Below are positions 19,772 through 28,236 of a stretch of 64,000 nt of DNA, one piece after another. Source of the stretch: Verrucomicrobiota bacterium. GTDB lineage: Bacteria > Verrucomicrobiota > Verrucomicrobiia > Limisphaerales > SIBE01. The notes under the pieces were generated by a model that did not search any database, was not told the DNA's origin, and was given only the letters and a program-made list of their open reading frames with translations. The stretch covers positions 1 through 64,000 of the forward strand of contig VHDE01000015.1 in NCBI GenBank assembly GCA_016871515.1, read 5' to 3'. How positions within the stretch are numbered: position 1 is the stretch's first letter; every line of letters starts with the position of its first letter. The position numbers and the translations under genes were made by a program.

Positions 19772-20880
19772 GGGAACATGTCGAGTGGTGTTACCCGCGT
19801 TACGTCGTACACGCCTTCTGCGCACAATAGACCGAGGTCGCGCGCCAGCGTGGCTGGGTGGCATGAGACGTACAGAATCTGCACCGGACGCACCTCTCGC
19901 AGCAGCTCCAAACTTTCACGGGGACAGCCTGTTCTCGGCGGGTCCAGCATGACAACGGTTTGGGCAGCCGGAAACTTTGCGACAAGCGATGGCAATAATT
20001 CCTCCGCACGGCCGGCGACGTACTCTCCATTCGTTCGTTGTCGACGTATGGCGTTCTGGCGCGCCGCCCGAATCGCCCTCTGGTCCAGTTCCACGCCGAC
20101 AAACGACGTGACGAGGCCGGCCAGTTCGACGCTGAAGAAGCCGACGCCACAATAGACATCGATCAAATGCTTCGCGCCGCTCGAGCGCACTCGCTCGCGC
20201 ACCAACTCGACCAGCTTTGGAAGCAAATGAAAGTTGTTCTGAAAAAATGAATCGTGCGGAACCTCCCAATCTTGCGGAGCGACCCGCAGGACAACCTTGA
20301 TGCCGCCCTTAGGGGGCGGATGACGGCGGAGGTGTTCGAGTTGCTGATTCAATGCAGGCTCGGCAATTTTGCACTCCTCGATATCAACCACGAGCCGGCT
20401 GTCCGCACGGATGAAGCCAATGTTCAGGCCCTGTTTGAATTTGTCCCATTGGCTGCGGACCATAATGCGATTTCTGTATCCGTACGGCCTCGGGCAGGGG
20501 ACGACTGGATCGATGATGATTTCCGCAAAACCGCCGATGCGTTGGAACAAATCGACAATCTGTTTCTGCTTGAGCTCAAGTTGCACCGAGTAATCCATGT
20601 GCTGGTACTGGCACCCTCCGCAGGTCGCGAAATATGGGCAAGGCGGTGTGACCCGGTGGGGCGACGACTGAATGATATTCAACAAATGCGCCCGGGCGAA
20701 TCGCTTCTTAACCTCTGTAATCTCGACTTCGACCTCTTCGCCGACCATCACGAAAGCAACAAAGACAACAAACTCCCCAATTCGACCCACACCTTCGCCG
20801 CCGAACGCGATGTCGTAAATCGACAGGCGAAGTTTGGCTCCGACTGCGAGATCGTTGCCATTTTGGATTGTCTCACTCAT
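19714..20880 (-). CDS. TrmA/RumA-family RNA (uracil-5-)-methyltransferase
   Basis: 388 residues. An N-terminal TRAM domain (about 14-70, YDIAFGGEGVGRIGEFVVFV) is followed by an iron-sulfur cysteine cluster (CPYFATCGGCQYQH, with a later C in the ECKIAE region). The Rossmann domain has IDVYCGVGFFSVELA and the catalytic cysteine segment LYVSCHPATLARDL, preceded by LDPPRTGCPRESLE. It methylates C5 of a uridine in 23S rRNA or tRNA using SAM. The exact target is not decidable here. Somewhat shorter than RlmD (about 430). Its last 58 bases overlap the receiver pseudogene on the plus strand. Confidence 0.9.
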   Translation of the reverse strand: MSETIQNGNDLAVGAKLRLSIYDIAFGGEGVGRIGEFVVFVAFVMVGEEVEVEITEVKKRFARAHLLNIIQSSPHRVTPPCPYFATCGGCQYQHMDYSVQLELKQKQIVDLFQRIGGFAEIIIDPVVPCPRPYGYRNRIMVRSQWDKFKQGLNIGFIRADSRLVVDIEECKIAEPALNQQLEHLRRHPPPKGGIKVVLRVAPQDWEVPHDSFFQNNFHLLPKLVELVRERVRSSGAKHLIDVYCGVGFFSVELAGLVTSFVGVELDQRAIRAARQNAIRRQRTNGEYVAGRAEELLPSLVAKFPAAQTVVMLDPPRTGCPRESLELLREVRPVQILYVSCHPATLARDLGLLCAEGVYDVTRVTPLDMFPQTQHVECVADVRLKGFSK

Positions 20881-20898
20881 CAGTCATTTCACATGCTG

Positions 20899-20997
20899 CT
20901 ATAGCGTTTCTCGAAACAGATTCTCTGGAAAGGTAGGGCAAACCTGCTGGTTTGCCGAGAGCGCACTATCAGGAAACCTCTTTCGAGAAAGAGTATA
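20899..20997. repeat. family B palindromic repeat, copy 2
   Basis: Same ends as copy 1: TCTCGAAACAGATT on the left and CTCTTTCGAGAAAGAGTATA on the right, with an inner GGCAAACCTGCTGGTTTGCC hairpin. The right inner arm is eroded compared with copy 1. It lies between the methyltransferase start and the monooxygenase start. Confidence 0.75.
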
Positions 20998-21045
20998 TCC
21001 ATACCATTGGCTTGACCCAACCGAGACTCCAGTGAAAAGTGCCCC

Positions 21046-21354
21046 ATGATTCATGTTATTGCTACGATCGAATTGGTGAGCGGCAAACGAGATGCCTTTC
21101 TCAAAGAGGCGCGTCAGCTTGTTCCGAAAGTTCACGCCGAAGCCGGATGCATCGAGTATGGCCCTGCCATCGATGTCTCGACCGCTATTCCCGCGCAATC
21201 ACCTGTGCGCGATGACATTGTTACCATCATCGAGAAATGGTCTGACTTGCCGGCGTTGGAAGCGCATCTCAAAGCGCCGCACATGATCGAGTACCGAACT
21301 CGCGTCAAAGATTTTGTCCGCGCGGTTCGGCTGCAGATTCTTCAACCCGCGTAG
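21046..21354 (+). CDS. antibiotic biosynthesis monooxygenase (ABM) domain protein, putative quinol monooxygenase
   Basis: 102 residues, a single ferredoxin-like ABM domain: MIHVIATIELVSGKRDAF, AEAGCIEYGPAID, then IIEKWSDLPALEAHLKAPHM and a C-terminal FVRAVRLQILQP. This matches small dimeric YgiN-like proteins that oxidise quinols or protect from reactive aromatics without a metal cofactor. It stands alone, directly after a family B repeat. Confidence 0.88.
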   Translation: MIHVIATIELVSGKRDAFLKEARQLVPKVHAEAGCIEYGPAIDVSTAIPAQSPVRDDIVTIIEKWSDLPALEAHLKAPHMIEYRTRVKDFVRAVRLQILQPA

Positions 21355-21688
21355 CCAGCGGAGGCGGGTTTCGATTTTCATCCTGGTTCGTAACTCGACA
21401 AACGACACTTTGCGTTAACTCAACGTACGCGCGGTATATCGTCAGTCGGCGGAGTTCTGGAGTTCGTCAATACGGCTTTGGACGTATGTTTGTATTGACG
21501 CAACCGAATTAGCCTCTCCTCGGCTTCCTGACGATAAAGATAAAGCCGAACTGGTCGCGATCGGTTGCCTCGGAGCGCAGCGTTTACGCTGCAGAAACGT
21601 CCGCTCATCTGAAGCATTTCAAATATGGAAAACGCCCGGCAAGTTCATGATCCGCGAGTAAACGCCGTGACATCTAATTGCGCCCGCC
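21355..21688. other. intergenic stretch, no gene; one small palindrome
   Basis: 334 bp without a convincing coding frame. A short perfect hairpin GCAGCGTTTACGCTGC lies around 21579-21594, preceded by GAGC, recalling family C arm ends. Probably upstream sequence of the histidine kinase. Confidence 0.4.
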
Positions 21689-23602
21689 TTGCGTTTGGGT
21701 AGAGTTTGCCGCAGCGCTGAATCGAAACAACTTCGACCAACGTACCATGTTGAAGTTTCCATCTCCTTGAAGAATTCGTCCGCTAGTATCCGCTGTCGCC
21801 TCGCGTTACCGACCGCCATTCTTGCCTTCTTGCTGTCGATCGAGGCGTCCGTGATGGCGGCAGGGTCAACGCAAGCAGCAACGGATTGGAGCTCACAAGG
21901 CTTGCTAAAAGCGTTAGCCATTGTCGGCGGATTCGCCTTATTGGCCCTGGGCGGGCTTTTTCTGCAGCGGCGGGAGGTAAAGCTGCTGCGAGCCTCGAAG
22001 GAACGTTTTCGAGCGTTGATCGATCATTCCTTTGATGTCACCGTCGTGTTAAATCCTGACGGAAGCGCCAAGTACATCAGCCCTTCGGGCATCCGTTGGT
22101 TTGGTGGCGGTCAATTAGGCGGACCAGTTTTGCTGAATCGATTCTCTGGTGTTATTCATCCGGACGAGTGTCCCGAACCTCGACCGCCCGGACGAGGCAT
22201 CACCGATTACGTCATCCGGACGCGGCGTCCGCTCTTGGCGAATTTGCAGAAGAACGCTGAACTCAAGCAGGCCGGGGAATACATTCAGACAGGCGCGCCG
22301 GCGGACATTTGGCTCGGCGTGCCGCTGACTTTGCCCGATCAGACGGCCGGTGTGATGGCGGTGCAGGATTACCGCAACGAGCATGCGTTTGGCGAAGAGG
22401 AGAAACAGATTCTTACTTTTGTGGCTGGCCAAACTGCTGTGGCCATTGCGCGCAAGCGCGCGGAGGCGGAGTTGTTGGCCTCCGCGGCCCGCTTGCGCCA
22501 ATCTGAAGAACGGTTTGCCCGAGCCTTTTGGTCAAGCCCGGCCATGCTCAGCATCGCCCGCCTGGATACCGGCCGATACGTCGATGCCAACGACGCTTTC
22601 CTCCGCGTGGCTGGCTACGAGCGAGCCGAAGTGATCGGACGCACGTGGGTCGAGCTTGGCTTCTTCGAAGACTCGCCGGCGCGCGATGCGTTTTTCAAAA
22701 CGCTTCGTGACAAAGGGTCGATCCGAAACGTCGAAGCGACTTTCAGTGTGCGTTCTGGCGCCAAGAGAATCCTTTTGTTGTCTGCCGATCTCATCGAAAT
22801 TGATCAAGTGCCTTGTTTGCTCTCGGCCTCCGTGGATATCACCGAACGGAAGCAGGCCGAGGAAGAGTTGCTTAAGGCGCTGGCGCGCGAACGCGAACTC
22901 AGCCAGCTCAAGAGCAACTTTGTTTCGATGGTATCTCATGAATTTCGGACGCCGCTCGGGGTGATTCTTTCTTCGGCGGAAATCCTGGACCGATACTTTC
23001 ACAAAATCGACGAAGCCGCTCGTGTCGAATACCTCCAGGCCATTCAGCAGTCCACGCGCCGCATGGCGCGTATGATGGAGACGGTGCTCCTATTCGGGCG
23101 TATGGAAGCGGGCAAGTTGCAATTTGATCCCGCCGACCTCGATTTGCCTATGCTTTGCCAGCGTGTCACCGACGAAATGCTTTCGGCAACCGATGATCGT
23201 TGTCCAATCCGCCTCCGATCCGAATTGCCCGAAGCCCGGGCGTGCGGTGATGAAGGACTGCTGCGGCACATTCTGTCGAACCTCTTGTCCAATGCGGTCA
23301 AATATTCCGCGGCTGGTTCGCCCGTCGAATTTGATCTTTCCCGCGCAGGCAGCGACGCGGTGTCTGAAATCCGCGATCGAGGCCTCGGTATTCCTGCATC
23401 CGACCTGGAACGGGTCTTCAGCGCTTTTAATCGAGGACGGAACGTTGGGCACCTGCCGGGGACGGGATTAGGTTTGGTCGTGGTCAAGCGTTGCGTGGAA
23501 CTACACGGCGGCCAGATCGAATTGCAAAGCGCAGAAGGAAGCGGCACCGCGGTCATCATTCGGCTGCCGCTCTTTGCTTCTGCTAACCAAGCTGGCTCGT
23601 AG
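21689..23602 (+). CDS. sensor histidine kinase with PAS-GAF-PAS input modules
   Basis: 637 residues from TTG 21689; the true start may be later (for example TTG near 21766), but it must precede the N-terminal hydrophobic segments (LALPTAILAFLLSIEA and ALAIVGGFALLALGGLFL). Order: membrane anchor, PAS (about 105-150), part of a GAF domain (about 155-255), second PAS (about 270-390), HisKA with the H-box SMVSHEFRTPLGVI, then HATPase_c with N box LSNLLSNAVKYS, DRGLGIP and GTGLGLVVVK. The first PAS breaks off at IHPDE and runs straight into the middle of GAF at PPGRGITDYVIRT, suggesting an in-frame deletion. No intact cognate regulator is adjacent; the nearest receiver is the broken one at 19.4 kb. 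Confidence 0.88.
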   Translation: MRLGRVCRSAESKQLRPTYHVEVSISLKNSSASIRCRLALPTAILAFLLSIEASVMAAGSTQAATDWSSQGLLKALAIVGGFALLALGGLFLQRREVKLLRASKERFRALIDHSFDVTVVLNPDGSAKYISPSGIRWFGGGQLGGPVLLNRFSGVIHPDECPEPRPPGRGITDYVIRTRRPLLANLQKNAELKQAGEYIQTGAPADIWLGVPLTLPDQTAGVMAVQDYRNEHAFGEEEKQILTFVAGQTAVAIARKRAEAELLASAARLRQSEERFARAFWSSPAMLSIARLDTGRYVDANDAFLRVAGYERAEVIGRTWVELGFFEDSPARDAFFKTLRDKGSIRNVEATFSVRSGAKRILLLSADLIEIDQVPCLLSASVDITERKQAEEELLKALARERELSQLKSNFVSMVSHEFRTPLGVILSSAEILDRYFHKIDEAARVEYLQAIQQSTRRMARMMETVLLFGRMEAGKLQFDPADLDLPMLCQRVTDEMLSATDDRCPIRLRSELPEARACGDEGLLRHILSNLLSNAVKYSAAGSPVEFDLSRAGSDAVSEIRDRGLGIPASDLERVFSAFNRGRNVGHLPGTGLGLVVVKRCVELHGGQIELQSAEGSGTAVIIRLPLFASANQAGS

Positions 23603-23784
23603 TGAGTGCTAAGACCGTGTTTTAGAATCAATCAGGTCGTCGCAGCCGAGGTGACGAGGCTCTGAAGTATTCCCGCCTTACGCCTCAAAATTAGAGCGTC
23701 GCGCCCGCCGAGCGTACCTAGCGTCGGCCATGTCGCTTGCTTAATGGCGGGCTGGCTTTAGGGTTAGCTATGACTGCAGCATGA

Positions 23785-23966
23785 GACGATCGAGGTGTCG
23801 TAATCGCGTGTCCGAGTTGTGGAAAGCGAAATCGGATTCAGTATGATGTCTTGGCGCGGCCAGCGCGTTGCGGCGGATGCAAATCGGAACTGCCATTCCT
23901 AGCTTCTCCGATAGGTGTGGCTGACATCGCGGAATTCGATGCGTTAGTCCAGTCCGCCGCGCTGCC
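23785..23966 (+). pseudogene. N-terminal zinc-ribbon remnant of a thioredoxin-2-like gene
   Basis: The frame reads VVIACPSCGKRNRI, then ARCGGCKSELPF and IAEFDALVQSAALP. This is the zinc ribbon and first strand of TrxC-type thioredoxins (CPxC...CGxC). It stops where VDFWAPWCGPC would be expected. A stop codon (TGA, 23782-23784) lies directly upstream and no ATG is in frame, so both ends are lost. The DUF6483 start ATG (23990) follows immediately. Remnant only. Confidence 0.55.
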
Positions 23967-23989
23967 ATCCGGTTCACGGAGACAAGTCC

Positions 23990-24700
23990 ATGATTCGTCG
24001 AGATTACATATTGCGGATGATCGAGCAGTTTATCCAGGCATTGGCGCGGATTGCCTCTTTAAGCAGGGCCAGACAGTATGGCGAGGCCGAGACCGTGCTG
24101 GATAAAGAATTCGCGAAACTGGTCGGCTCAGGCGCTGAAGCTGTCGCGCAACTTTCGGAGACTGAATTGATGGCCCGCATTGTGGCTGGAGAACCGACTC
24201 AAGTCGTGCGGGACAAATGCTTCTTGCTGGTTGCTTTGCTTAAGGAAGCGGCTGCTCTTCACGCCGCCCAGGGACGGAAGGGGCAAAGCCAAGCTTGCTA
24301 TCTTAAAGCGCTCAACCTTCTATTGGAAACGCGTCTTCGTGCTGAGGACGGCGTTGAAGTGCCTTCGTTCGCCCCCTCCATTGAAGAGTTGGTTGCGCTT
24401 TGTGGAGATGCCGTTGTTCCGGCGGCGACTCGAGCCACGCTCATGCAGCATTACGAGCGCCTCGGTGATTTTGCAAGAGCTGAAGATCAACTCTTCGCCA
24501 TTCTTGAAAGCGCGGCGTATGATGGGCGGGTCCTGTGTTGGGGGATCACCTTCTACGAGCGGTTGTTGGGATTGAGTGACACAACGTTAAGTGCCGGGAA
24601 TCTGCCGCGCGCGGAGGTAGAAGCAGGGGTAACCGAACTCCGCCAACGTGCATCTTCCGGAGGAATATCGCTCGCGGCCTATGGCTTAGCCAAACGATAA
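23990..24700 (+). CDS. DUF6483 family protein
   Basis: 236 residues, all-helical, cytoplasmic. The opening MIRRDYILRMIEQFIQALARI is the family signature (M-x-x-x-D-Y-I-x-R-x-I-E-Q). The middle has paired helices (QACYLKALNLLLETRLRA) and the C-terminal half resembles TPR-like packing (YERLGDFARAEDQLFAIL). Function unknown. No membrane segment or cysteine motif. The 3' end overlaps the convergent beta-propeller remnant by 22 bp. Confidence 0.75.
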   Translation: MIRRDYILRMIEQFIQALARIASLSRARQYGEAETVLDKEFAKLVGSGAEAVAQLSETELMARIVAGEPTQVVRDKCFLLVALLKEAAALHAAQGRKGQSQACYLKALNLLLETRLRAEDGVEVPSFAPSIEELVALCGDAVVPAATRATLMQHYERLGDFARAEDQLFAILESAAYDGRVLCWGITFYERLLGLSDTTLSAGNLPRAEVEAGVTELRQRASSGGISLAAYGLAKR

Positions 24701-25095
24701 AAGCGCGGTGTGGCCGAAAGGCTGTCCATAACCAGGCAATCCTTTCCTGCAACGGCCGGATTATTGGTCACCGTCATCCACTCGCACCAAGACAAGGACG
24801 AGGAGGTTTGCAGCATGTAATGAGCGCACTCGCTTGGCCAGCGGATGACCACACTCCGTCGACTCCAAAGGCGAGATCGACGGCGTGACTTAAGCCCCCT
24901 GAGCCAGCTGCGACGAAATAATCCTGGAAAAGCCCGTTCGCGCCGTTGTAGCGCAAGACCTGTCCACGCTGCGACCGCTCCAAAACGACCTGACTGGCCA
25001 CATACAAGTTTCCGTCGGGTCCGAATTTCAGGTTGCCTGGCGCTGTGAGATTTGAGCGCGCGAATGTGCCGACAAAGGTGTGAGAGGTGCATATT
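24679..25095 (-). pseudogene. frame-shifted 3' remnant of a secreted NHL/beta-propeller protein
   Basis: The upstream half reads, in one frame, TFVGTFARSNLTAPGNLKFG, PDGNLYVASQVV, GQVLRYNGANGLFQDYFV and SGGLSHAVDLAFG, typical of NHL-like streptogramin-lyase propeller blades. At about 24865 the meaningful frame changes to VVIRWPSECAHYMLQTSSSL, then NPAVAGKDC and the terminal FYRLAKP. That ending recurs on secreted Verrucomicrobiota proteins. N-terminal blades and the signal peptide are missing. Non-functional. Confidence 0.6.
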
Positions 25096-25243
25096 CCAAC
25101 ACAAAACCGACCAGGAAAATCTAGCCGCCGGGCAGCAACTATGCTATCGGTGACAGCCCCGATTTTGGCATCGGCGAGAGACCCTTAGCAAATTGGTTGG
25201 CAAGATTTGCTAGCCACGTTAAATCAGAGAAATAACTGACGCT

Positions 25244-25450
25244 ATGGCAACCTACATATACGAAACCATTCCCAAAGATCCCAAAGTCAAACCGCGAAGA
25301 TTCGAGGTGCAACAGAAAATGTCTGATCCGCCGTTAAAGGTGGACCCGGAAACCGGCCTGCCCGTCCGGCGCGTCATTACCGGAGGCAGCGGCGCCATCA
25401 CGCATGGCGTAAGCATTCTCTCGATGAATGTGAAGCGTTCGAAACGCTGA
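25244..25450 (+). CDS. small FmdB-like protein lacking the zinc-ribbon cysteines
   Basis: 68 residues: MATYIYETIPKDPKVKPRRF, EVQQKMSDPPLKVDPETGLP and VRRVITGGSGAI. This follows the FmdB/CxxC regulatory family pattern (MPTYxYE...F-E-x-x-Q-x-M-x-x-x-P-L-x-x-x-P-x-x-G-x-x-V-R-R-V-I-S-G-G), but both CxxC pairs are absent. Family members with the zinc ribbon are suspected regulators. Role unknown. A family A repeat starts 2 bp after its stop. Confidence 0.65.
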   Translation: MATYIYETIPKDPKVKPRRFEVQQKMSDPPLKVDPETGLPVRRVITGGSGAITHGVSILSMNVKRSKR

Positions 25451-25451
25451 G

Positions 25452-25569
25452 CAGGACAGGCGTCTCGCCTGTCTCGGCCAGATCGGTGCGCAATTGCTAT
25501 TAGAGCCCTCTGTTTGGCAGCAGCTAAAGTTTCACATTAATTGACAGACAGGCGAGACGCCTGTCCTAC
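25452..25569. repeat. family A paired-arm repeat
   Basis: CAGGACAGGCGTCTCGCCTG at the left and CAGGCGAGACGCCTGTCCTA at the right enclose about 75 bp of unrelated sequence. The right arm runs up to the stop of the oxidoreductase gene on the minus strand. It lies between convergent genes. Confidence 0.75.
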
Positions 25570-26960
25570 GCCGCCGAAATCTGCGCGGCCAGTTCTTCCG
25601 CCGGGTAAGTCCAAATCTCCGCCAGAGTCGGATGGTAGTGCGGCATGACAGCCAGTTCGTGCACGGTCATTCGTTTGTGCATGGCGGCGATAATCTGATG
25701 GATCAGTTCTCCTCCCATCGGCCCAACCACACAACCGCCGAGAATTTCGCCCGTTTGCGGGTCCGCCAGCAACTTCACGAAACCATCCCGTGCTTCCATG
25801 ATCAACGACTTGCCATGGTCATTGAAAGGATAGCTGGCCTTTAAGTATGGGATGCCCATCGATTGTGCATCCTTCTCCGTCAAGCCGACAAACGCAACTT
25901 GCGGATCAGTAAAGATGATATTGGTCAGCAACCGATAGTCCATCGCTCGCGGCCGTTTCGGATAAGCAATGTTGTGCGCCGCCACTTCGCCTTGCTGAAC
26001 GGCAAGATGGACAATCTCGTGCGGGCCCGCGCAGTCGCCTGCCGCAAAGATGTGAGCGGCGCTCGTTTGCATGTTTTGATTGGTCAGAATACGCCCTTGA
26101 TCTACGGAGACCCCAGCTTTTTCCAACTGAAGGCCCGCTGTGTTTGGACTGCGACCCAAAGCAAATAGGATCTCTTCGGCTTCCAAGGTTCGCTCCTTTC
26201 CCTCGCAGAGAAAACAAACCCGTTTCAAATCACCCGAACGCGACGCGTCAGTAAGCTTCGTGTTATGGAAAAGTTTCATTCCTTCCCGGCAAAAAACTTT
26301 CTCGAGCTCGAGCGCGGCATCGAGATCGAAATCGCGAAGCACATGCCCGCTCCGCTGCACGAGCGTCACTTTCACGCCGAACCGCAAAAAGAATTGCGCG
26401 AATTCCACAGCGACGGCGCCGCCGCCAAGAACGATGAGCGACTTGGGAAGTGCGGACAGCGAGAGCGCTTCGTCGCTGGTGAGATAGCCAAGCTCGCGGA
26501 GTTGGGGAAGCGGCGGTTTGGAAACGACCGAACCAGTGCTAATGACGAGGTGCTTGGCGGTGAGCATCTCGCCATTGCTCAATTCCAGTGTTTGTTCATT
26601 ATGAAACCGCGCCAGGGCACGAATGAATTTGAACCGGCCTTGGCTCAGTTGCTCCAAACGGTAATCAGCGAATTCCTTGATCAGCGCATCCTTGCGGGCG
26701 ACGACGCGGGCAAAGTCAAATTTGATCTCCTGCGCATGAATTCCCCATTTTGGGGCGTCGCGCGCGAGGTGCAGAACATCCGCCGCATACAAGAGCGCCT
26801 TCGTGGGCATGCACCCGCGTAAGATGCAAAGCCCCCCCACTTCCTTTCCACCTTCAATAACGACCGTCCGCAACCCCGCTTGGGCAGCGGTGCGAGCTGC
26901 GGCATAACCACCGCTCCCGCCTCCAATGACAGCGACGTCGTAATCAAATTGCGTGGCCAT
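25566..26960 (-). CDS. pyridine nucleotide-disulfide oxidoreductase (dihydrolipoamide dehydrogenase/mercuric reductase-like)
   Basis: 464 residues from ATG 26960 (MATQFDYDVAVIGGG); the TTG four codons earlier is less likely. The FAD fold GGGSGGYAAARTAA is followed by the redox disulfide CILRGC (CxxxxC) in GGLCILRGCMPTKALL. The NAD(P) fold is VLGGGAVAVEFAQF, then FAAGDCAGPHEIVHL. The dimerisation domain ends with the catalytic base motif HYHPTLAEIWT. Substrate is uncertain. No lipoyl-complex genes lie nearby, so a soluble quinone or disulfide reductase is as likely as Lpd. Confidence 0.88.
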   Translation of the reverse strand: MATQFDYDVAVIGGGSGGYAAARTAAQAGLRTVVIEGGKEVGGLCILRGCMPTKALLYAADVLHLARDAPKWGIHAQEIKFDFARVVARKDALIKEFADYRLEQLSQGRFKFIRALARFHNEQTLELSNGEMLTAKHLVISTGSVVSKPPLPQLRELGYLTSDEALSLSALPKSLIVLGGGAVAVEFAQFFLRFGVKVTLVQRSGHVLRDFDLDAALELEKVFCREGMKLFHNTKLTDASRSGDLKRVCFLCEGKERTLEAEEILFALGRSPNTAGLQLEKAGVSVDQGRILTNQNMQTSAAHIFAAGDCAGPHEIVHLAVQQGEVAAHNIAYPKRPRAMDYRLLTNIIFTDPQVAFVGLTEKDAQSMGIPYLKASYPFNDHGKSLIMEARDGFVKLLADPQTGEILGGCVVGPMGGELIHQIIAAMHKRMTVHELAVMPHYHPTLAEIWTYPAEELAAQISAA

Positions 26961-26979
26961 GGTCACATCCAAACAAGTT

Positions 26980-27064
26980 GCAAGGTTAAATCGTTACAAG
27001 GTTGCAGGGTTGCAAGGTTACACGGTTGCCTCGATGTAACTTATGTAACGGTTCAACCATGTAA
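26980..27064. repeat. short degenerate tandem repeat (GCAAGGTT-type)
   Basis: The gap before the oxidoreductase start contains CAAGTTGCAAGGTT, ACAAGGTTGCAGGGTTGCAA and GGTTACACGGTT: a loosely repeated 8-11-mer, with AACCGTT/ACCATGTAACC-like complement near its right end. No gene. Confidence 0.5.
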
Positions 27065-27081
27065 CCAGTTCACCAGTGATC

Positions 27082-27816
27082 TCATTGCAACTCTTTGAAC
27101 GATTTATCAATCCAACCCACTACCGCGTCCACCATCTTGGCAGCGAACTCACCGGCAAACACATGATTGGCGCCTTTGAACTCGATGAGCTGCTTGGGTT
27201 GATTTGCTCTGGCGATAATGTCGTGCGAATCCTGGATCGGCACCACGTCATCTTCCGTTCCATGAACCAGAAGCCATGGAACACGAATTGTTTGCCCAAG
27301 GTTCACGACTGTTCCTATCTTTGCCATGTCGTCCATGTACGCGTGCGAGAGCGGGCAGCTCGGTTCATCCCACATGAAACCTTCACCGGGTTTGACGGCG
27401 CCAAATTCGCGTTCGGCAAACGCTTTCGTGTGGACCATGCCAGCCAGCGACACGAGCAACCGGATGCGAGCGTCCTGACTGGCGCGGATCACACCGACCG
27501 CGCCGCCCATGCTATGGCCCGCGTAACAAATGCGATACCCTTGCAGTCGATCGAGAACAGAGCCCAAATCGCTGACCTCTTTGCTAATCGTTGAATCGAC
27601 GAATCGGCCGCCGGCCGCGCCATTTCCCGCAAAGGAAAAGCGCAACGCTGGAATTCCTGCGCGGCTCAGCCCTTCCGCCAGCGCCACGACGAATGGCCGA
27701 TCCTTGTTTCCGGTAACGCCATGACCGATCACAACGATATCCGTTGATCCATCGCGTCCAGGATGAAATGTGTAATCCAATCGTTCGCCTTGAGTGTTCT
27801 TAATATCGCCAAACAT
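27082..27816 (-). CDS. alpha/beta hydrolase
   Basis: 244 residues with the complete catalytic triad: Ser in GHSMGGAVG, Asp in VHGTEDDVVP and His in KGANHVFAG. The oxyanion-hole region is VIGHGVTGNKDRP near residue 32. No signal peptide, so cytoplasmic. It resembles the serine aminopeptidase/esterase subgroup. Substrate unknown. It is co-directional with and about 120 bp upstream of the oxidoreductase, possibly a two-gene unit. Confidence 0.85.
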   Translation of the reverse strand: MFGDIKNTQGERLDYTFHPGRDGSTDIVVIGHGVTGNKDRPFVVALAEGLSRAGIPALRFSFAGNGAAGGRFVDSTISKEVSDLGSVLDRLQGYRICYAGHSMGGAVGVIRASQDARIRLLVSLAGMVHTKAFAEREFGAVKPGEGFMWDEPSCPLSHAYMDDMAKIGTVVNLGQTIRVPWLLVHGTEDDVVPIQDSHDIIARANQPKQLIEFKGANHVFAGEFAAKMVDAVVGWIDKSFKELQ

Positions 27817-27927
27817 AATGCTGTTTCCAAAGTGCCTTGGTTTAGTTCACGAGCACGATTTGCTTTTAGTCGCCGCTGCGACGAAGAGCAAATTATAAGT
27901 GATGTGGTTCGGCGGCTTTCGTGCTTG

Positions 27928-28200
27928 TACTGTTTCACGAAATAGATTTCCGGAAAGGCAGGGAAGCGCTGCCGCGCTGAACGTGTATAGCGCGTCTGCA
28001 TTCATCGCAGCGCAGACTTGCAGTCTGCTGTATCGCGGAATTGTATTCTGCGGATCGCCCGCACGTTCGAGCGTCCTGGAACGTGCGGACGGTCTGCCGA
28101 CTGCAAGTCGGCGATACGGCAGACTGCAAGTCGGCGCTGCGCTAAACACGCATGCAGGTTTGCCCCACCTTTCCGGAAATCTATTTCGAGAAACAGTATA
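27928..28200. repeat. family B palindromic repeat, copy 3, with a nested family C element
   Basis: Outer ends TACTGTTTCACGAAATAGAT and ATCTATTTCGAGAAACAGTA are near-perfect inverted repeats; next come TTTCCGGAAAGG and CCTTTCCGGAAA. The interior, normally a short GGCAAACC hairpin, here contains a family C element (28006-28142), making the copy 273 bp long. Nesting shows that C inserted into an existing B copy. Confidence 0.8.
28006..28142. repeat. family C palindromic repeat nested in family B
   Basis: Left arm GCAGCGCAGACTTGCAGTCT then GCTGTATCGC; right arm GGCAGACTGCAAGTCGGCGC then TGCGC. The core has GCCCGCACGTTCGAGCGTCC and its partner GGAACGTGCGGAC. About 137 bp. Confidence 0.75.
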
Positions 28201-28236
28201 GATCACTACAGTAACGGAAGGTTTTTAGGCTCATCT

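Noticed and set aside
26980-27064. Possible CRISPR-like array (GCAAGGTT repeats)
   Set aside because: Units are 8-11 bp and degenerate, with no spacers of constant length. No cas genes in the window.
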